Assembly (NCBI GenBank): GCA_003452935.1
Contig: DMMY01000021.1
Coordinates: 22,403 to 86,402, forward strand
DNA length: 64,000 nt
From: Elusimicrobiota bacterium
Lineage (GTDB): Bacteria > Elusimicrobiota > Elusimicrobia > UBA1565 > UBA9628
Direction: 5' to 3'
Part shown: piece by piece, positions 43,297 to 52,329 of the stretch
Numbering within the stretch: the first letter of the stretch is position 1
How the letters are laid out: every line of letters begins with the position of its first letter
The notes under the pieces: model-generated
The model's input: the letters and a program-made list of their open reading frames with translations, nothing else
Databases searched by the model: none
Told to the model about the DNA's origin: nothing
Made by a program: the position numbers and the translations under genes

Positions 43297-44645
43297 GCCC
43301 GTTGGCGCTGTCCTTCGTCGCGTGCTGGCTCGGCGGCGTTGCTGCGGCCGAGGCTCCGCGCTTAAGGCTGGAACTGCCGGTCGTCGAGAAAGCCGCCGAG
43401 GATAATTCCCCGACGCTGCAGGCCGCCCGGTCCGATTGGCTGGCGGCGCAGGGGCGGGGGGAGAGCCGTCGCAGCGACCTCTGGCCGCGGCTCACCCTGG
43501 ACGGCAGCTACAAATATCTCAGCGAAGTCCCGGCCTTGTCTTTGGCGCCCGGGCGAAGCCAGAGGTTCGGCGACAACAACAATTACTCCATCGGCCCGAC
43601 CCTGAATTGGACGCTTTGGGACCAAGGCGCTTTGCGTGAAGGCTGGCGGTCGGCGGACTTGGCGGCCAAGGCCAAATCCGAGGAGCATCAGGCCGCGCGC
43701 AGGCAGATTCGCCTGCGAGCCCGGTTGGCTTATTTTCAGGCCCAGCTGGCGTCGGAGCAGGTGAGACTCTTGGGCGACTCTTTTAAGCTCGCGGTGTCCC
43801 AATACCAGGATATCGAGAAGAGGCGGCAGGCTGGGACCTCCAGCCGCACGGACTCCCTTTCGGCCCATCAGGAAGTTCTCGCGCGCAAACGTCTGCTCCG
43901 TCAGGCGCGCACCGACTTGGCGGTCTCCTTGCGGGAGCTTTTCGCCCTCACCGGCCAGGATCCCGGCTGCGACTTGTCCCTGCCTTTAGATGGGGGGATG
44001 ACCCAGCCTCTGCCTGACGGCATCGAGCCCGCATCCGTGCTCGTATCATTGGACGCCCCGAGCGCCTCGCAGCGCTTGCTGGCCTCCGCCACGGCTCACC
44101 CCCCCGGCGAATCCCACCCGTCCGTGCGGGCATTCGGCAGCCTCGCCGAATCCGCCCAGCGCGCCGCACGGAGCGCCCGCGCGGGGCTTTGGCCCAGGGT
44201 CCTCTTTTCGGCGCGGACCAGCCTGGATTATCCCAACGGGCCCAGACTCGAGTCTTTCAATCAGAATATGGTCGGCGTCGCCGCCAGCGTTGCTCTCTTT
44301 GAGGCGGGGCGTACCCGTCGTGACGCCGCGCAGCTGGACAGTCAAGCTCGGGCCGGGGATTGGCGCAAGGAGGCGGTCAAGCAAGACCTGATGCGGGATT
44401 GGCTCAAGGCCCAGGACCAATTGCTGGGCCTGAATTCACAGCAAGAGATCAATCGGCAAGCGGTCGCGGAAGCCGGAGAGCTTGCGAAACTCATTTACGA
44501 CTCTTATAGGGGCGGCCGGTCCACGTTCATCGAGGTCGAGACCGCCAATCTTAGGGAGCTGGAAGCGCGGGTGCAGTCCGCGAAGACGGATTCCCAGATC
44601 CTGATGCAGTTGGCCGTCTTGGCGAGTCTGTCTGAAAAGGAGTGA
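43293..44645 (+). CDS. TolC-family outer-membrane efflux channel
   Basis: A 450-aa protein with a signal and the two OEP repeats of long helices and strands: ARSDWLAAQGRGESRRSDLWPRLTLDGSYKY and, in the second half, SARAGLWPRVLFSARTSL, ending with LIYDSYRGGRSTFIEVETANLRELEARVQSAKTD. It would form the trimeric channel through which the ABC pump exports. Coupled to the TetR gene by a 4-nt overlap and followed 4 nt later by the HlyD-like gene. Confidence 0.88.
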   Translation: MSPLALSFVACWLGGVAAAEAPRLRLELPVVEKAAEDNSPTLQAARSDWLAAQGRGESRRSDLWPRLTLDGSYKYLSEVPALSLAPGRSQRFGDNNNYSIGPTLNWTLWDQGALREGWRSADLAAKAKSEEHQAARRQIRLRARLAYFQAQLASEQVRLLGDSFKLAVSQYQDIEKRRQAGTSSRTDSLSAHQEVLARKRLLRQARTDLAVSLRELFALTGQDPGCDLSLPLDGGMTQPLPDGIEPASVLVSLDAPSASQRLLASATAHPPGESHPSVRAFGSLAESAQRAARSARAGLWPRVLFSARTSLDYPNGPRLESFNQNMVGVAASVALFEAGRTRRDAAQLDSQARAGDWRKEAVKQDLMRDWLKAQDQLLGLNSQQEINRQAVAEAGELAKLIYDSYRGGRSTFIEVETANLRELEARVQSAKTDSQILMQLAVLASLSEKE

Positions 44646-44649
44646 GACC

Positions 44650-45381
44650 ATGAGATCAAAGAAAATATTGATTCTAGCTCTGCTTGCGGCCGTCATGGCG
44701 GCGCTGCTCGCCTGGAAATTATTCCGGCGGGACGACTTCTTGTACGCGGGAACCATAGAGGCTACTGAAGTCGACATATCCCCCCGTTTGAGTTCGGTGA
44801 TTGCGTCCTTCGACGCCAAGGAAGGGCAACGCCTGCGCGCGGGAGACCCGATGGTCCGGCTCTCCTGTGAGGACGTCAAACTGGCGGCGGATATCGCGGA
44901 GCGCGACTTCAAGCGAGCGCAGAGGCTTAAGGACAGCTCCATGACGGAGGAGGCTTATGACCGCCTGAAGCACAAGCGAGACGACTCGGCGCTTAAACTC
45001 GACTGGTGCGCCATCAAGGCTCCTATGGACTCCACGGTCTTGTCCACCTATCACGAGCCCGATGAGCTGGTTTCTCCCGGCATGACACTCCTGACTTTGG
45101 CGGATCTCCGGCGGGTATGGGCCATCGTCTACGTCCCTCAGCCGCTGCTGGCCAAGCTGTCTTTGAACATGGAGGTCGAAGGCAGTCTGCCGGAGATGCC
45201 GGCAAGGAGACTCAAGGGCCGCATCAGCCACATTAATGATGAGGCCGAGTTCACCCCAAAAAACGTCCAGACGCGGGAAGAACGCACGCGACTGGTCTTC
45301 GGCGTCAAGGTCGAGTTCTCGAATACGGACGACGTTTTGAAGCCCGGAATGACCGTGGAGATACGTCTTCCTAAGGCGTGA
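44650..45381 (+). CDS. HlyD-family membrane fusion protein
   Basis: A 243-aa periplasmic adaptor with an N-terminal anchor (ILILALLAAVMAALLAWKLF). It has the lipoyl-type barrel strands GTIEATEVDISPRLSSVIASF and WCAIKAPMDSTVLSTYHEPDELVSPG, a short helical hairpin between them (~75-105), and the beta-barrel end GMTVEIRLPKA. It is compact, like E. coli YbhG/YhiI. It should link the ABC permeases to the TolC channel. Confidence 0.88.
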   Translation: MRSKKILILALLAAVMAALLAWKLFRRDDFLYAGTIEATEVDISPRLSSVIASFDAKEGQRLRAGDPMVRLSCEDVKLAADIAERDFKRAQRLKDSSMTEEAYDRLKHKRDDSALKLDWCAIKAPMDSTVLSTYHEPDELVSPGMTLLTLADLRRVWAIVYVPQPLLAKLSLNMEVEGSLPEMPARRLKGRISHINDEAEFTPKNVQTREERTRLVFGVKVEFSNTDDVLKPGMTVEIRLPKA

Positions 45382-45394
45382 GGGGAGTCCCGCC

Positions 45395-46207
45395 ATGTCT
45401 TTGCTCGGCATGAAAGCGCGCGGTCTGCGCAAGCGTCTGGGGCCCAATCAGGCCCTGGCCGGCGTGTCCCTGGATTTTTCCGCCGGACTCCTGCATGGGA
45501 TCATCGGGCCCGACGGTGCCGGCAAGACCACGCTCCTGCGCGCGCTCGTCGGGCTCCTGCGGCCCGACCAAGGCGAAGTCCTCTACGCGCAAGAGGGCCG
45601 GCCGGCCGACTTTTCCGCGGTCCGGCCGTTTTTGGCCTACATGCCGCAGCAGCAGAGCCTCTATCCCGACCTCTCCGTCGCGGAGCATATGGAGTTCTTC
45701 CGGGACCTTTACCGCCTTCCCGCCTCGGTCTACCGACCGCGGGCCGAAGAGCTCCTGCGCATCACGCGGCTCGATAAGTTCGGGGACCGGCGCGCCGGAC
45801 AGCTTTCGGGCGGCATGTATAAGAAGCTGGGGCTTATGTGCGCGCTCCTGCAATCCCCGTCCGTGGTCATTTTGGACGAACCCACCAACGGCGTCGATCC
45901 TATCAGCCGCCGTGAGTTCTGGGACCTGCTTTACCGCTTGTCGGATCAGAAGATCCTGGTGATCATCGCCACTGCCTACATGGACGAGGCCGAGCGCTGC
46001 TCCCGGGTGCACTTGCTCGATTCGGGAGAGGTGCTGGCCAGCGGCGAGCCCCGAGCGGTCCTCCAAGAGGCCGGGGCGGACCGGTTCGACGATATATTCA
46101 TCAGGCGCGCCGTCCGTAAGGACGTTCGTCCGGACGGCGCCTGCGGAACTTCAAATGCCGCGGGCGGAGCTGCCGATGCCGCCGGCGGGGAAGGGACCCA
46201 TGCCTGA
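45395..46207 (+). CDS. ABC transporter ATP-binding protein (first NBD)
   Basis: A 270-aa ATPase: Walker A GPDGAGKTT, Q loop YMPQQQSLYPDLS, signature LSGGMYKKLGL, Walker B VVILDEPTNGVD. The usual switch His is missing: ATAYMDEAERC instead of THYMDEAE. I recall the same TAYMxEAE variation in the N-terminal NBD of YbhF/YhiH, so it is a family trait. In E. coli these two NBDs are fused in one protein; here they are separate overlapping genes. A low-complexity Ala/Gly tail ends the protein. Confidence 0.88.
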   Translation: MSLLGMKARGLRKRLGPNQALAGVSLDFSAGLLHGIIGPDGAGKTTLLRALVGLLRPDQGEVLYAQEGRPADFSAVRPFLAYMPQQQSLYPDLSVAEHMEFFRDLYRLPASVYRPRAEELLRITRLDKFGDRRAGQLSGGMYKKLGLMCALLQSPSVVILDEPTNGVDPISRREFWDLLYRLSDQKILVIIATAYMDEAERCSRVHLLDSGEVLASGEPRAVLQEAGADRFDDIFIRRAVRKDVRPDGACGTSNAAGGAADAAGGEGTHA

Positions 46208-47120
46208 GGCGGCCTGGGCCATCGAGACGCGGGACCTCGTCATCCGTTTCGGCGAGTTCACGGCCGTAGATGGGGTCTCGTTCACGGTGCGGCGGGGCGA
46301 GATATTCGGCTTCCTGGGAGCCAACGGGGCCGGCAAGACCACCACGATTCGCGCGCTCTGCGGCCTGTTGGCCCCTACCTCCGGCGAGGTCCGCGTGGCC
46401 GGCTTGGATTTTTCCGACGGCGGCAACGCGATCAAGACCAAGGTCGGCTATATGTCTCAGAGGTTCACCCTCTACAACGACCTGACCGTATCCGAGAACC
46501 TGGCCTTTGCCGCCGGCCTGCGCAAGCTCGACTACGAAGCCGCGCGCGAGCGCACGCGGGAGCTTCTCGGCTTCATCGGCTTCGACCATCCTCTGAGCGC
46601 CATGGTGCGCGATCTGCCCGGGGGGCTCAAGCAGGAATTGGCCCTGGCCGCCGCCATCCTGCACGAGCCGGAGATCATCTTCCTGGATGAGCCGACCGCA
46701 GGCGTGGCCCCGGCTGCGCGGGAACGGTTCTGGGGGCTCATCCGCAGGCTCACCGACTCCGGGAAGACCGTGCTCGTCACCACGCACTACATGGATGAAG
46801 CGGAGCAATGCGGACGCATCGCCCTCATGCGCGCGGGCCGGCTCATCGCCTTGGACGCGCCCCAAGCGCTGAAGGCCCAGGCCTTTCCCGGTCCGATGGT
46901 GGAACTGACGGCGCCGGATCGCGCCTCCGTCTCTGATCTTGCCCGCCGCGAAGGGGTCCTGTCGGTCCAGCCCCACGGCATGCGCTGGCACCTGAGCCTT
47001 AAAGACGAGGCTGCCTGGAAGGGACTCGCGGCCGTTCTGCCCGTCGGGATTTCCCACCGGCGCATCGCGCCGTCGCTTGAGGACGTGTTCATCCGCCTGG
47101 TGGAAGGGGGCCAGCGTTGA
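46200..47120 (+). CDS. ABC transporter ATP-binding protein (second NBD)
   Basis: A 306-aa ATPase with all motifs: Walker A GANGAGKTT, Q loop YMSQRFTLYNDLT, signature LPGGLKQELALA, Walker B IIFLDEPTAGVAP, switch His in TTHYMDEAEQC. The C-terminal ~80 residues are the regulatory domain found in ABC-2 drug exporters. I start at ATG 46200, which overlaps the previous stop by 8 nt and follows GGGAAGGG; the frame is open from 46155. Confidence 0.88.
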   Translation: MPEAAWAIETRDLVIRFGEFTAVDGVSFTVRRGEIFGFLGANGAGKTTTIRALCGLLAPTSGEVRVAGLDFSDGGNAIKTKVGYMSQRFTLYNDLTVSENLAFAAGLRKLDYEAARERTRELLGFIGFDHPLSAMVRDLPGGLKQELALAAAILHEPEIIFLDEPTAGVAPAARERFWGLIRRLTDSGKTVLVTTHYMDEAEQCGRIALMRAGRLIALDAPQALKAQAFPGPMVELTAPDRASVSDLARREGVLSVQPHGMRWHLSLKDEAAWKGLAAVLPVGISHRRIAPSLEDVFIRLVEGGQR

Positions 47121-48295
47121 GCCTCGACTTCGCCCCGGGCCGGGCTCTGGCCATCGCCCGCAAGGAGGTCCGACATATCCGGCGCGATCCCTTTACTCTG
47201 GCGCTGGCCCTGGGCTTGCCCATGGTCCTGGTCGTGTTCTTCGGTTTCGCCATCGATTTCGACGTTCGCGACATCACGCTCGTGGTCCGCGACTCGGACA
47301 AGTCCAGGGTCTCGCGACAGTTCTCGGAGATCTTCGCCAGTTCCGGGTATTTCCGGATCGCGCGGCCCGCGCCGGGCAACGGGGTCCTGCGCGAGCTCGA
47401 CACGGCGCGCGCCAGCGGCGTCCTTCTGATCAAGCCCGATTTCGCGAGCCGACTGATCGGCGGACGGACGGCTCAAGCGCAGTTCGTCCTGGATGGGGCC
47501 GACAATACCCGCGCCAGCGCCATCCTGGGCTATCTGCCGGGGCTGCTCCGGGCCGCCCGGCGCAGGCTCGCGCCGTCCGCCAGCACGCCCGTCCGGGCGG
47601 CGCCTGCGGAACTTCCGCTGCCGTCGGCGCAGGATGGTCCGGCCGAGCGCATCGCGCTGTCCACGCGATTCCTCTACAACCACGAGCTCAACACGCGCTG
47701 GTTCGTCATCCCGGGCCTCGCCGTCATCGTGATGGGCCTCTTGGCCATCATGCTGACCGCTTTGACCGTGGCGCGGGAATGGGAGAACGGCTCCATGGAA
47801 CTCCTCCTCTCCACGCCGGTGCGGCCCTGGGAGATTATTCTGGGCAAGCTCGCGCCCTACCTGGCGCTGGGCCTGGTTGGCGCTGTGTTCATCTATCTCG
47901 TGGCTCGGCTCGGCTTCGGCGTTCCCTTCCGTGGCAGCCACTGGCTTTACTTGCTGCTGTGCCTTCTGTTCCTGACTGCGAGCCTGGCCCAAGGCTTGCT
48001 TATTTCCATAGCGACCCGCCAGCAGCAGCTGGCCATGCAGCTCTCCATCATAACGGGCCTGCTGCCTTCGCTGCTCCTCTCCGGCTTCGTCTTCCCCATC
48101 GAGAGCATGCCGGTATTTTTCCAGTACTTCACCTCCATCCTGTCCCAGAAATGGTTCATGATGATATCGCGCGGCGTTTTTCTCCAGGGTTCCGGAGTGA
48201 TCGATCTCGCCCGGCCCATCTTGGGGCTGGGCGTCATCGCGGCTTTGCTGCTGACCGCGGCCGCGAAACGCTTTAAGAGGGACTTGGAGCCATGA
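47117..48295 (+). CDS. ABC-2 type permease (first)
   Basis: A 392-aa inner-membrane protein of the ABC-2 drug-export family (YbhS/YhhJ type). One N-terminal transmembrane helix (LALALGLPMVLVVFFGFAI), a large periplasmic domain (~50-185), then five more helices. Signature region EWENGSMELLLSTPVRPWEIILGK and GFVFPIESMPVFFQ. Start is TTG at 47117 with TTGA overlapping the preceding stop. Confidence 0.85.
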   Translation: MSLDFAPGRALAIARKEVRHIRRDPFTLALALGLPMVLVVFFGFAIDFDVRDITLVVRDSDKSRVSRQFSEIFASSGYFRIARPAPGNGVLRELDTARASGVLLIKPDFASRLIGGRTAQAQFVLDGADNTRASAILGYLPGLLRAARRRLAPSASTPVRAAPAELPLPSAQDGPAERIALSTRFLYNHELNTRWFVIPGLAVIVMGLLAIMLTALTVAREWENGSMELLLSTPVRPWEIILGKLAPYLALGLVGAVFIYLVARLGFGVPFRGSHWLYLLLCLLFLTASLAQGLLISIATRQQQLAMQLSIITGLLPSLLLSGFVFPIESMPVFFQYFTSILSQKWFMMISRGVFLQGSGVIDLARPILGLGVIAALLLTAAAKRFKRDLEP

Positions 48296-49392
48296 ACCGC
48301 GCCATCCTGGCCTTCATCCGCAAGGAACTCAGCCAGAGCTTGCGCGATCCGCGGATGCGGCTCGTCATCTTCGTCCTGCCCATGATCCAGATGACCATAT
48401 TCGGCCTGGCCATCTCGACCGAGATTCGCGGCATACGCTTGGCCGCGGTCCATGCGCCGTCGGACGCCGCCGCCCGCCGGTTGGCGGACCGGTTCTACGC
48501 CTCCGGCTGGTTCGTCCCGGTGGCCGGCGGCGGTCATGATCCTTACCGTCTCATCGCCGCGGGCCTTGCGGATGCGGTCTTGGTCGCCCCGACCGGAGGC
48601 CTTACCAAGGCCCTGGGGCGCGGTCCAGCCAGCCTACAGCTCCTCGTCAACGCCACGAACGCCACCAAGGCCCGCAGCATCGAGTCCTACGCGACCGCCA
48701 TCGTCGCGCAAGAGACCGCGCCGGAGCGCCGTCTAGGAGCTCCCCAACCGGGCATCGAGCTCGACGTGCGCATCCTCTACAACCCGGCCATGGAATCCTC
48801 CCTCTTCATGGTTCCCGGCGTCATGGGCATGATCCTGTGCCTCGTCACCATCATCCTGACCAGCATGTCTTTGGCCAAGGAAAAGGAGTCGGGGACATTC
48901 GAAACCATCCTGGCAGCCCCGTTGGAAACCTGGGAGATCCTGCTCGGAAAGACCATTCCCTACGGCCTCCTGGGTCTGGCCGACGCGCTCCTGGTCCTGG
49001 CCGCGGCCGTGGTTATCTTCAGCGTGCCTATCCGGGGCCCGTTGTGGATGCTGGCCTTGGCCGCGGTCTTTTTTGTCGCCACCACGGTAGGGGTGGGGAC
49101 CTTGGTCTCGACCATATCGGCCAACCAGCAGCAGGCCATGCTGGGCAGTTTCCTGTTTTTGTTCCCGGCCGTGCTCATGTCCGGGCTCATGTTCCCGATC
49201 GAGAACATGCCGCCGGCCATCCTATGGGTGGCGCAGCTCAATCCCCTTAAGTATTTCGTGACGCTCGTGCGCGACATCATGCTCAAGGGCGGCAATGGTT
49301 GGGTCTTCGCCTACAACCTGTCGGTGCTCGGCGTCATGGCCGCGGCCGTAGGAGCGACGAGCTATCTCCGATTCCGTCAAAGACTCAATTAG
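48292..49392 (+). CDS. ABC-2 type permease (second)
   Basis: A 366-aa partner permease (YbhR type). Same topology as its neighbour: MRLVIFVLPMIQMTIFGLAI, periplasmic domain to ~160, then FMVPGVMGMILCLVTIILTS, EKESGTFETILAAPLETWEILLGK and GLMFPIENMPPAI. 4-nt overlap with the first permease, completing the TetR-TolC-HlyD-NBD-NBD-permease-permease operon. No intrinsic terminator found after it in the 145 bp that follow. Confidence 0.86.
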   Translation: MNRAILAFIRKELSQSLRDPRMRLVIFVLPMIQMTIFGLAISTEIRGIRLAAVHAPSDAAARRLADRFYASGWFVPVAGGGHDPYRLIAAGLADAVLVAPTGGLTKALGRGPASLQLLVNATNATKARSIESYATAIVAQETAPERRLGAPQPGIELDVRILYNPAMESSLFMVPGVMGMILCLVTIILTSMSLAKEKESGTFETILAAPLETWEILLGKTIPYGLLGLADALLVLAAAVVIFSVPIRGPLWMLALAAVFFVATTVGVGTLVSTISANQQQAMLGSFLFLFPAVLMSGLMFPIENMPPAILWVAQLNPLKYFVTLVRDIMLKGGNGWVFAYNLSVLGVMAAAVGATSYLRFRQRLN

Positions 49393-49537
49393 TCCGACTT
49401 GGCGAAATTTCAGCAGGCCGACGCCTGCTTCAACGCGTCTGTGAAAAAGCCATGTCAGCGCAATCGGCCTTAAGTGACCGGCATGGAGGTTGGTAAATAC
49501 CCCCGCCAAACAGAATCGCGGCAACCGCGAGATGGGG

Positions 49538-49753
49538 CTACCAGAGCCACCACGCAAAGGCGATAAAAACGGGGAGTAAAACCACAAGGACGGCTTGCTG
49601 CACCTGCGCTCCAGGCAGCCCAAGAAGGCCAGGGAGCCAATGACTCGCCAGGATGGCAAGGCCCAATATCGAAGCGAATATCCAGAAGGCGGCCCGTGAA
49701 TGTCGGCTCGGCGCTCCTCCCGCTGAATGATCAGGCTGATCCGTCGGTCCCAT
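49538..49753 (-). CDS. Small membrane protein, unknown (71 aa)
   Basis: Two hydrophobic helices (AAFWIFASILGLAILASHWL and AVLVVLLPVFIAFAWWLW) after a polar N-terminus. The ATG follows GGAGGATAGGGA, a good ribosome site that lies within the end of the 30-aa ORF upstream, indicating coupling. It is the last gene of a probable htpX operon. No family recognised. Confidence 0.55.
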   Translation of the reverse strand: MGPTDQPDHSAGGAPSRHSRAAFWIFASILGLAILASHWLPGLLGLPGAQVQQAVLVVLLPVFIAFAWWLW

Positions 49754-49756
49754 TCC

Positions 49757-49849
49757 CTATCCTCCCCAGTCGAAACTCGTCATGATGAAGGCCGCAAGCA
49801 TGAGCAGCAAGATCGCCATCGTGATCCGGGCCTTCCATTTCGGATTCAT
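49757..49849 (-). CDS. 30-aa single-helix membrane peptide
   Basis: MNPKWKARITMAILLLMLAAFIM is a basic N-terminus plus one transmembrane helix, ending FDWGG. Too short for routine gene calling, but it has GGAGG 5 nt before the ATG, sits 11 nt after htpX, and its stop adjoins the next gene's ribosome site. Small single-span peptides next to membrane proteases can act as substrates or regulators (inference). Confidence 0.45.
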   Translation of the reverse strand: MNPKWKARITMAILLLMLAAFIMTSFDWGG

Positions 49850-49860
49850 CCCCGCCTCCT

Positions 49861-50709
49861 TCAACCCGCGGCCATAGCTTCGAGCCGCTTGACCCTTTCC
49901 CGGACCGGCGGATGGGTGGAGAACAGGCTCATGACGCCGTCCCCCCGCAAGGGGTTCACGATGAAAAGGTGGGCCGCGGCAGGCTGCACGTCCATGCGCG
50001 CCCTACGGCCCGCCTGTTCCATCTTGCGCAGGGCGCTGGCCAAGTCCATCGGGTTGCCATGGATCCGCGCGCCCTTGGCATCGGCCAAGTACTCCCTTGA
50101 CCTGGATATGGCCATCTGGATGAGCATGGCGGCCAAGGGAGCCAATATCATGGCGGCTATCGCCGCGATAGGATGGCCGCCTTCACGGTCGGAATCATGC
50201 CGTCGTCCGCCGAGCATCATGCCCCATTGCGCCATGTGGGCCAGCATGGAAATGGCCCCCGCCATGGCGGCCGCGATGGTCGCGACCAGGATGTCGCGGT
50301 TCTTGATATGCGCCAGTTCATGGGCCAGCACGCCCTGCAGCTCCCTGGGCGAAAGCATATCCAATATCCCTTCCGTGACCGCGACCGCCGCATGCCGCGG
50401 GTCCCGGCCCGTGGCGAATGCGTTCGGCGCGGCCTCGGGCATGACATAGAGCCTGGGCATGGGCAGTCTCGCGCGCTGGGCGAGTTCTTCCACCATCTCG
50501 AAGAGCCGGGGTGCCTGGGCTCTCGTCACTTCCTTGGCCCCGCTCATCATCAGCACCATCTTGTCCGAGAACCAATAGGCGAAGAAGTTCGTGCCGACGG
50601 CCATCATGAAGGCCATCATCATGCCCGACTCGCCTCCCAAGGCTCGCCCGGCGGCCAGGAAGAGCAGGGTCATGCCGGTCATGAGCAGGGTTATCTTCAG
50701 AGTGTTCAT
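49861..50709 (-). CDS. htpX: HtpX-type zinc metalloprotease (M48)
   Basis: A 282-aa membrane protease. Two N-terminal helices (LLMTGMTLLFLAAGRAL, MMMAFMMAVGTNFFAYWF), then the zinc motif HELAHIKNRD in VLAHELAH, the third ligand Glu in SREYLADAKGARI, two further hydrophobic segments, and FSTHPPVRERVKRLE at the end. HtpX degrades damaged inner-membrane proteins on the cytosolic face, in parallel with FtsH. Confidence 0.94.
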   Translation of the reverse strand: MNTLKITLLMTGMTLLFLAAGRALGGESGMMMAFMMAVGTNFFAYWFSDKMVLMMSGAKEVTRAQAPRLFEMVEELAQRARLPMPRLYVMPEAAPNAFATGRDPRHAAVAVTEGILDMLSPRELQGVLAHELAHIKNRDILVATIAAAMAGAISMLAHMAQWGMMLGGRRHDSDREGGHPIAAIAAMILAPLAAMLIQMAISRSREYLADAKGARIHGNPMDLASALRKMEQAGRRARMDVQPAAAHLFIVNPLRGDGVMSLFSTHPPVRERVKRLEAMAAG

Positions 50710-50740
50710 ATGAGGACCTCCTCGCGAATCGCCTTTCGCC

Positions 50741-51301
50741 TCAAGCGCACGACCGCGCCAGCCGCATCACGGCCCGGCTCGGCCTTGTCGATTTGGTCAG
50801 TGCCGCCGAGATGGCGTCCTCGCGGCCTCTTGACACGTCCTCGATGAGATCGTCGATGCGCGCCGTTTCCTTGGGCGCGAGCCGCCGGGCCAATCCCAGC
50901 CACGCGGGGATGTTCCTGGCCAGATCCTCATCGTCTATGTGATATCTTTGGCCGCTCCAATCCGGCTCTTGCATGGTCAGATGATAGACCCGCGCGATGA
51001 GGTAGGCGTCATCCAGGTAGCCGAAGAGGCCCACCCCGCGCTCCGGCATGACATCCTCCGGGTGGTTGAGGTAGGCCAAGGCGAATCCGCGCAGCAGTCT
51101 GTGGCGCGAAGGCAAGCCGGATTCTTCCGCCCAATTCTGCAGCTGGGCGATCATGTAGGGCATGGCCAGGATCAGCCGGCGCAGAGGCTCCTCAAAGCAC
51201 GCGGCGTCGCGCTTTCCCGCCAATCGTTTGATGATGGCAGGATAGGGGTCGGCGGGATTCTGAGACAGGACCTTCAGGTTTTCGCGCAGAGTCTTGAGCA
51301 T
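50741..51301 (-). CDS. DUF1232-like (YkvA-type) protein
   Basis: A 186-aa protein. The region NHPEDVMPERGVGLFGYLDDAYLIARVYHL resembles the DUF1232 core (VDLIPDxIPxxGYxDDxxv). The flanks are helical and soluble. Start ATG 51301 follows AAGGAGG; the frame upstream is through the promoter. Divergent from the NhaR-like regulator. Function unknown. Confidence 0.6.
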   Translation of the reverse strand: MLKTLRENLKVLSQNPADPYPAIIKRLAGKRDAACFEEPLRRLILAMPYMIAQLQNWAEESGLPSRHRLLRGFALAYLNHPEDVMPERGVGLFGYLDDAYLIARVYHLTMQEPDWSGQRYHIDDEDLARNIPAWLGLARRLAPKETARIDDLIEDVSRGREDAISAALTKSTRPSRAVMRLARSCA

Positions 51302-51340
51302 GTATCCTCCTTGCCTATGGCCGGCATCAAGTCCGATATC

Positions 51341-51369
51341 AGTATAACCGGCGCACATTCATTTGTAAA
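51341..51369 (-). promoter_or_regulatory. Promoter of the DUF1232-like gene
   Basis: TTTACA (51364-51369 complement), 17-nt spacer and TATACT (51341-51346 complement). Good match in spacing and -10; adjacent to the divergent operator at 51373-51390. Confidence 0.6.
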
Positions 51370-51372
51370 ATA

Positions 51373-51390
51373 GATAATATAGGTCTTATC
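51373..51390. promoter_or_regulatory. Candidate LysR-type operator
   Basis: GATAA-N8-TTATC is a perfect 5-bp dyad containing a T-N11-A pattern, lying 15 nt before the NhaR-like gene and just upstream of the divergent promoter. LysR regulators usually bind such sites between divergent genes; assignment is inferred. Confidence 0.45.
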
Positions 51391-51404
51391 ATATGGTTTA
51401 TTAA

Positions 51405-52298
51405 ATGATTGTTCTGAACCATCACCACCTCTACTATTTCTGGGTCGTGGCCAGGGAGGGAAGCATCGCCAAGGCCTGCGGCAAGCTGTATCTCGCCCAG
51501 CCCACGATAAGCGCGCAGATCATCCAGCTTGAAAAATCACTGGGCAAGAAGCTTTTTGAGCGGGAAAAGAAAAAACTCATCCTGACCGAGGACGGACGGC
51601 TGGTGCTGGAATATGCCGACGCGATCTTCAATACGGCCCAAGAACTGTTGGACGCCGTCCACGACCGGCCCTCCCCCCGCGTGATGCGCGTGCAGCTCGG
51701 GATAGTCGACCAAGTTTCGAAGCAAGTGGCGCAGATGCTGCTCAGGGAGATATATCGCTTCAGGCCGGATGCCCAGGTCACGGTTTTCGAAGGCGCCCTG
51801 GAGCCCATGCTGGCGCAATTGAAATCCCACGCGACGGACCTGGTCCTCTCGAATATCGAGGTCCCGATCGAGGCTGCCGCCGATTACGAAAAGGTGGAAA
51901 TCGGGGCTCTTTCGATCATCTTCGTCGCAAGTCCTGCTTTGGCAAGGCAGGTCCGCGCATTTCCTGGCGATTTGACGAAGATCCCCTTGCTCCTGCCTAC
52001 CCGCGCAAGTCCAGTGTGGGCGGGCGTGGAAAGATATCTCAATGAGCGAAAAATCACGCCCAGTATTTCAGGTGAAATCCAAGATGTCGAGCTGCTGCGC
52101 CTGCTGACTATCGACGGGATGGGGGCAGCCCCTCTCAATCCGCTCACGGTCAAGGAAGACCTTCGTTCCCGCAGGCTGGTTCGCCTGGGGCGCGGTCCCG
52201 GCGACGTCAAGGATCCGGTCTGGCTCGTGTCGCCCAAAAGGCATCGGCTCAATCCGATCGCGCAGCACCTCCTGCGGAATTTTAGACTGCGAATGTAG
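51405..52298 (+). CDS. nhaR: NhaR-like LysR-family transcriptional activator
   Basis: A 297-aa LysR regulator. The N-terminal helix-turn-helix LNHHHLYYFWVVAREGSIAKAC ... LAQPTISAQIIQLEKSLGKKLFER matches NhaR closely (NhaR begins with the same Asn-His-Leu-Tyr-Tyr-Phe pattern). Effector domain 90-297. NhaR activates Na+/H+ antiporter genes on sodium or pH stress. A CPA2-type antiporter lies 500 bp downstream on the opposite strand. Confidence 0.85.
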   Translation: MIVLNHHHLYYFWVVAREGSIAKACGKLYLAQPTISAQIIQLEKSLGKKLFEREKKKLILTEDGRLVLEYADAIFNTAQELLDAVHDRPSPRVMRVQLGIVDQVSKQVAQMLLREIYRFRPDAQVTVFEGALEPMLAQLKSHATDLVLSNIEVPIEAAADYEKVEIGALSIIFVASPALARQVRAFPGDLTKIPLLLPTRASPVWAGVERYLNERKITPSISGEIQDVELLRLLTIDGMGAAPLNPLTVKEDLRSRRLVRLGRGPGDVKDPVWLVSPKRHRLNPIAQHLLRNFRLRM

Positions 52299-52329
52299 TC
52301 CGGCCATGGGGGCTTGCCTGGGGCTGCTT

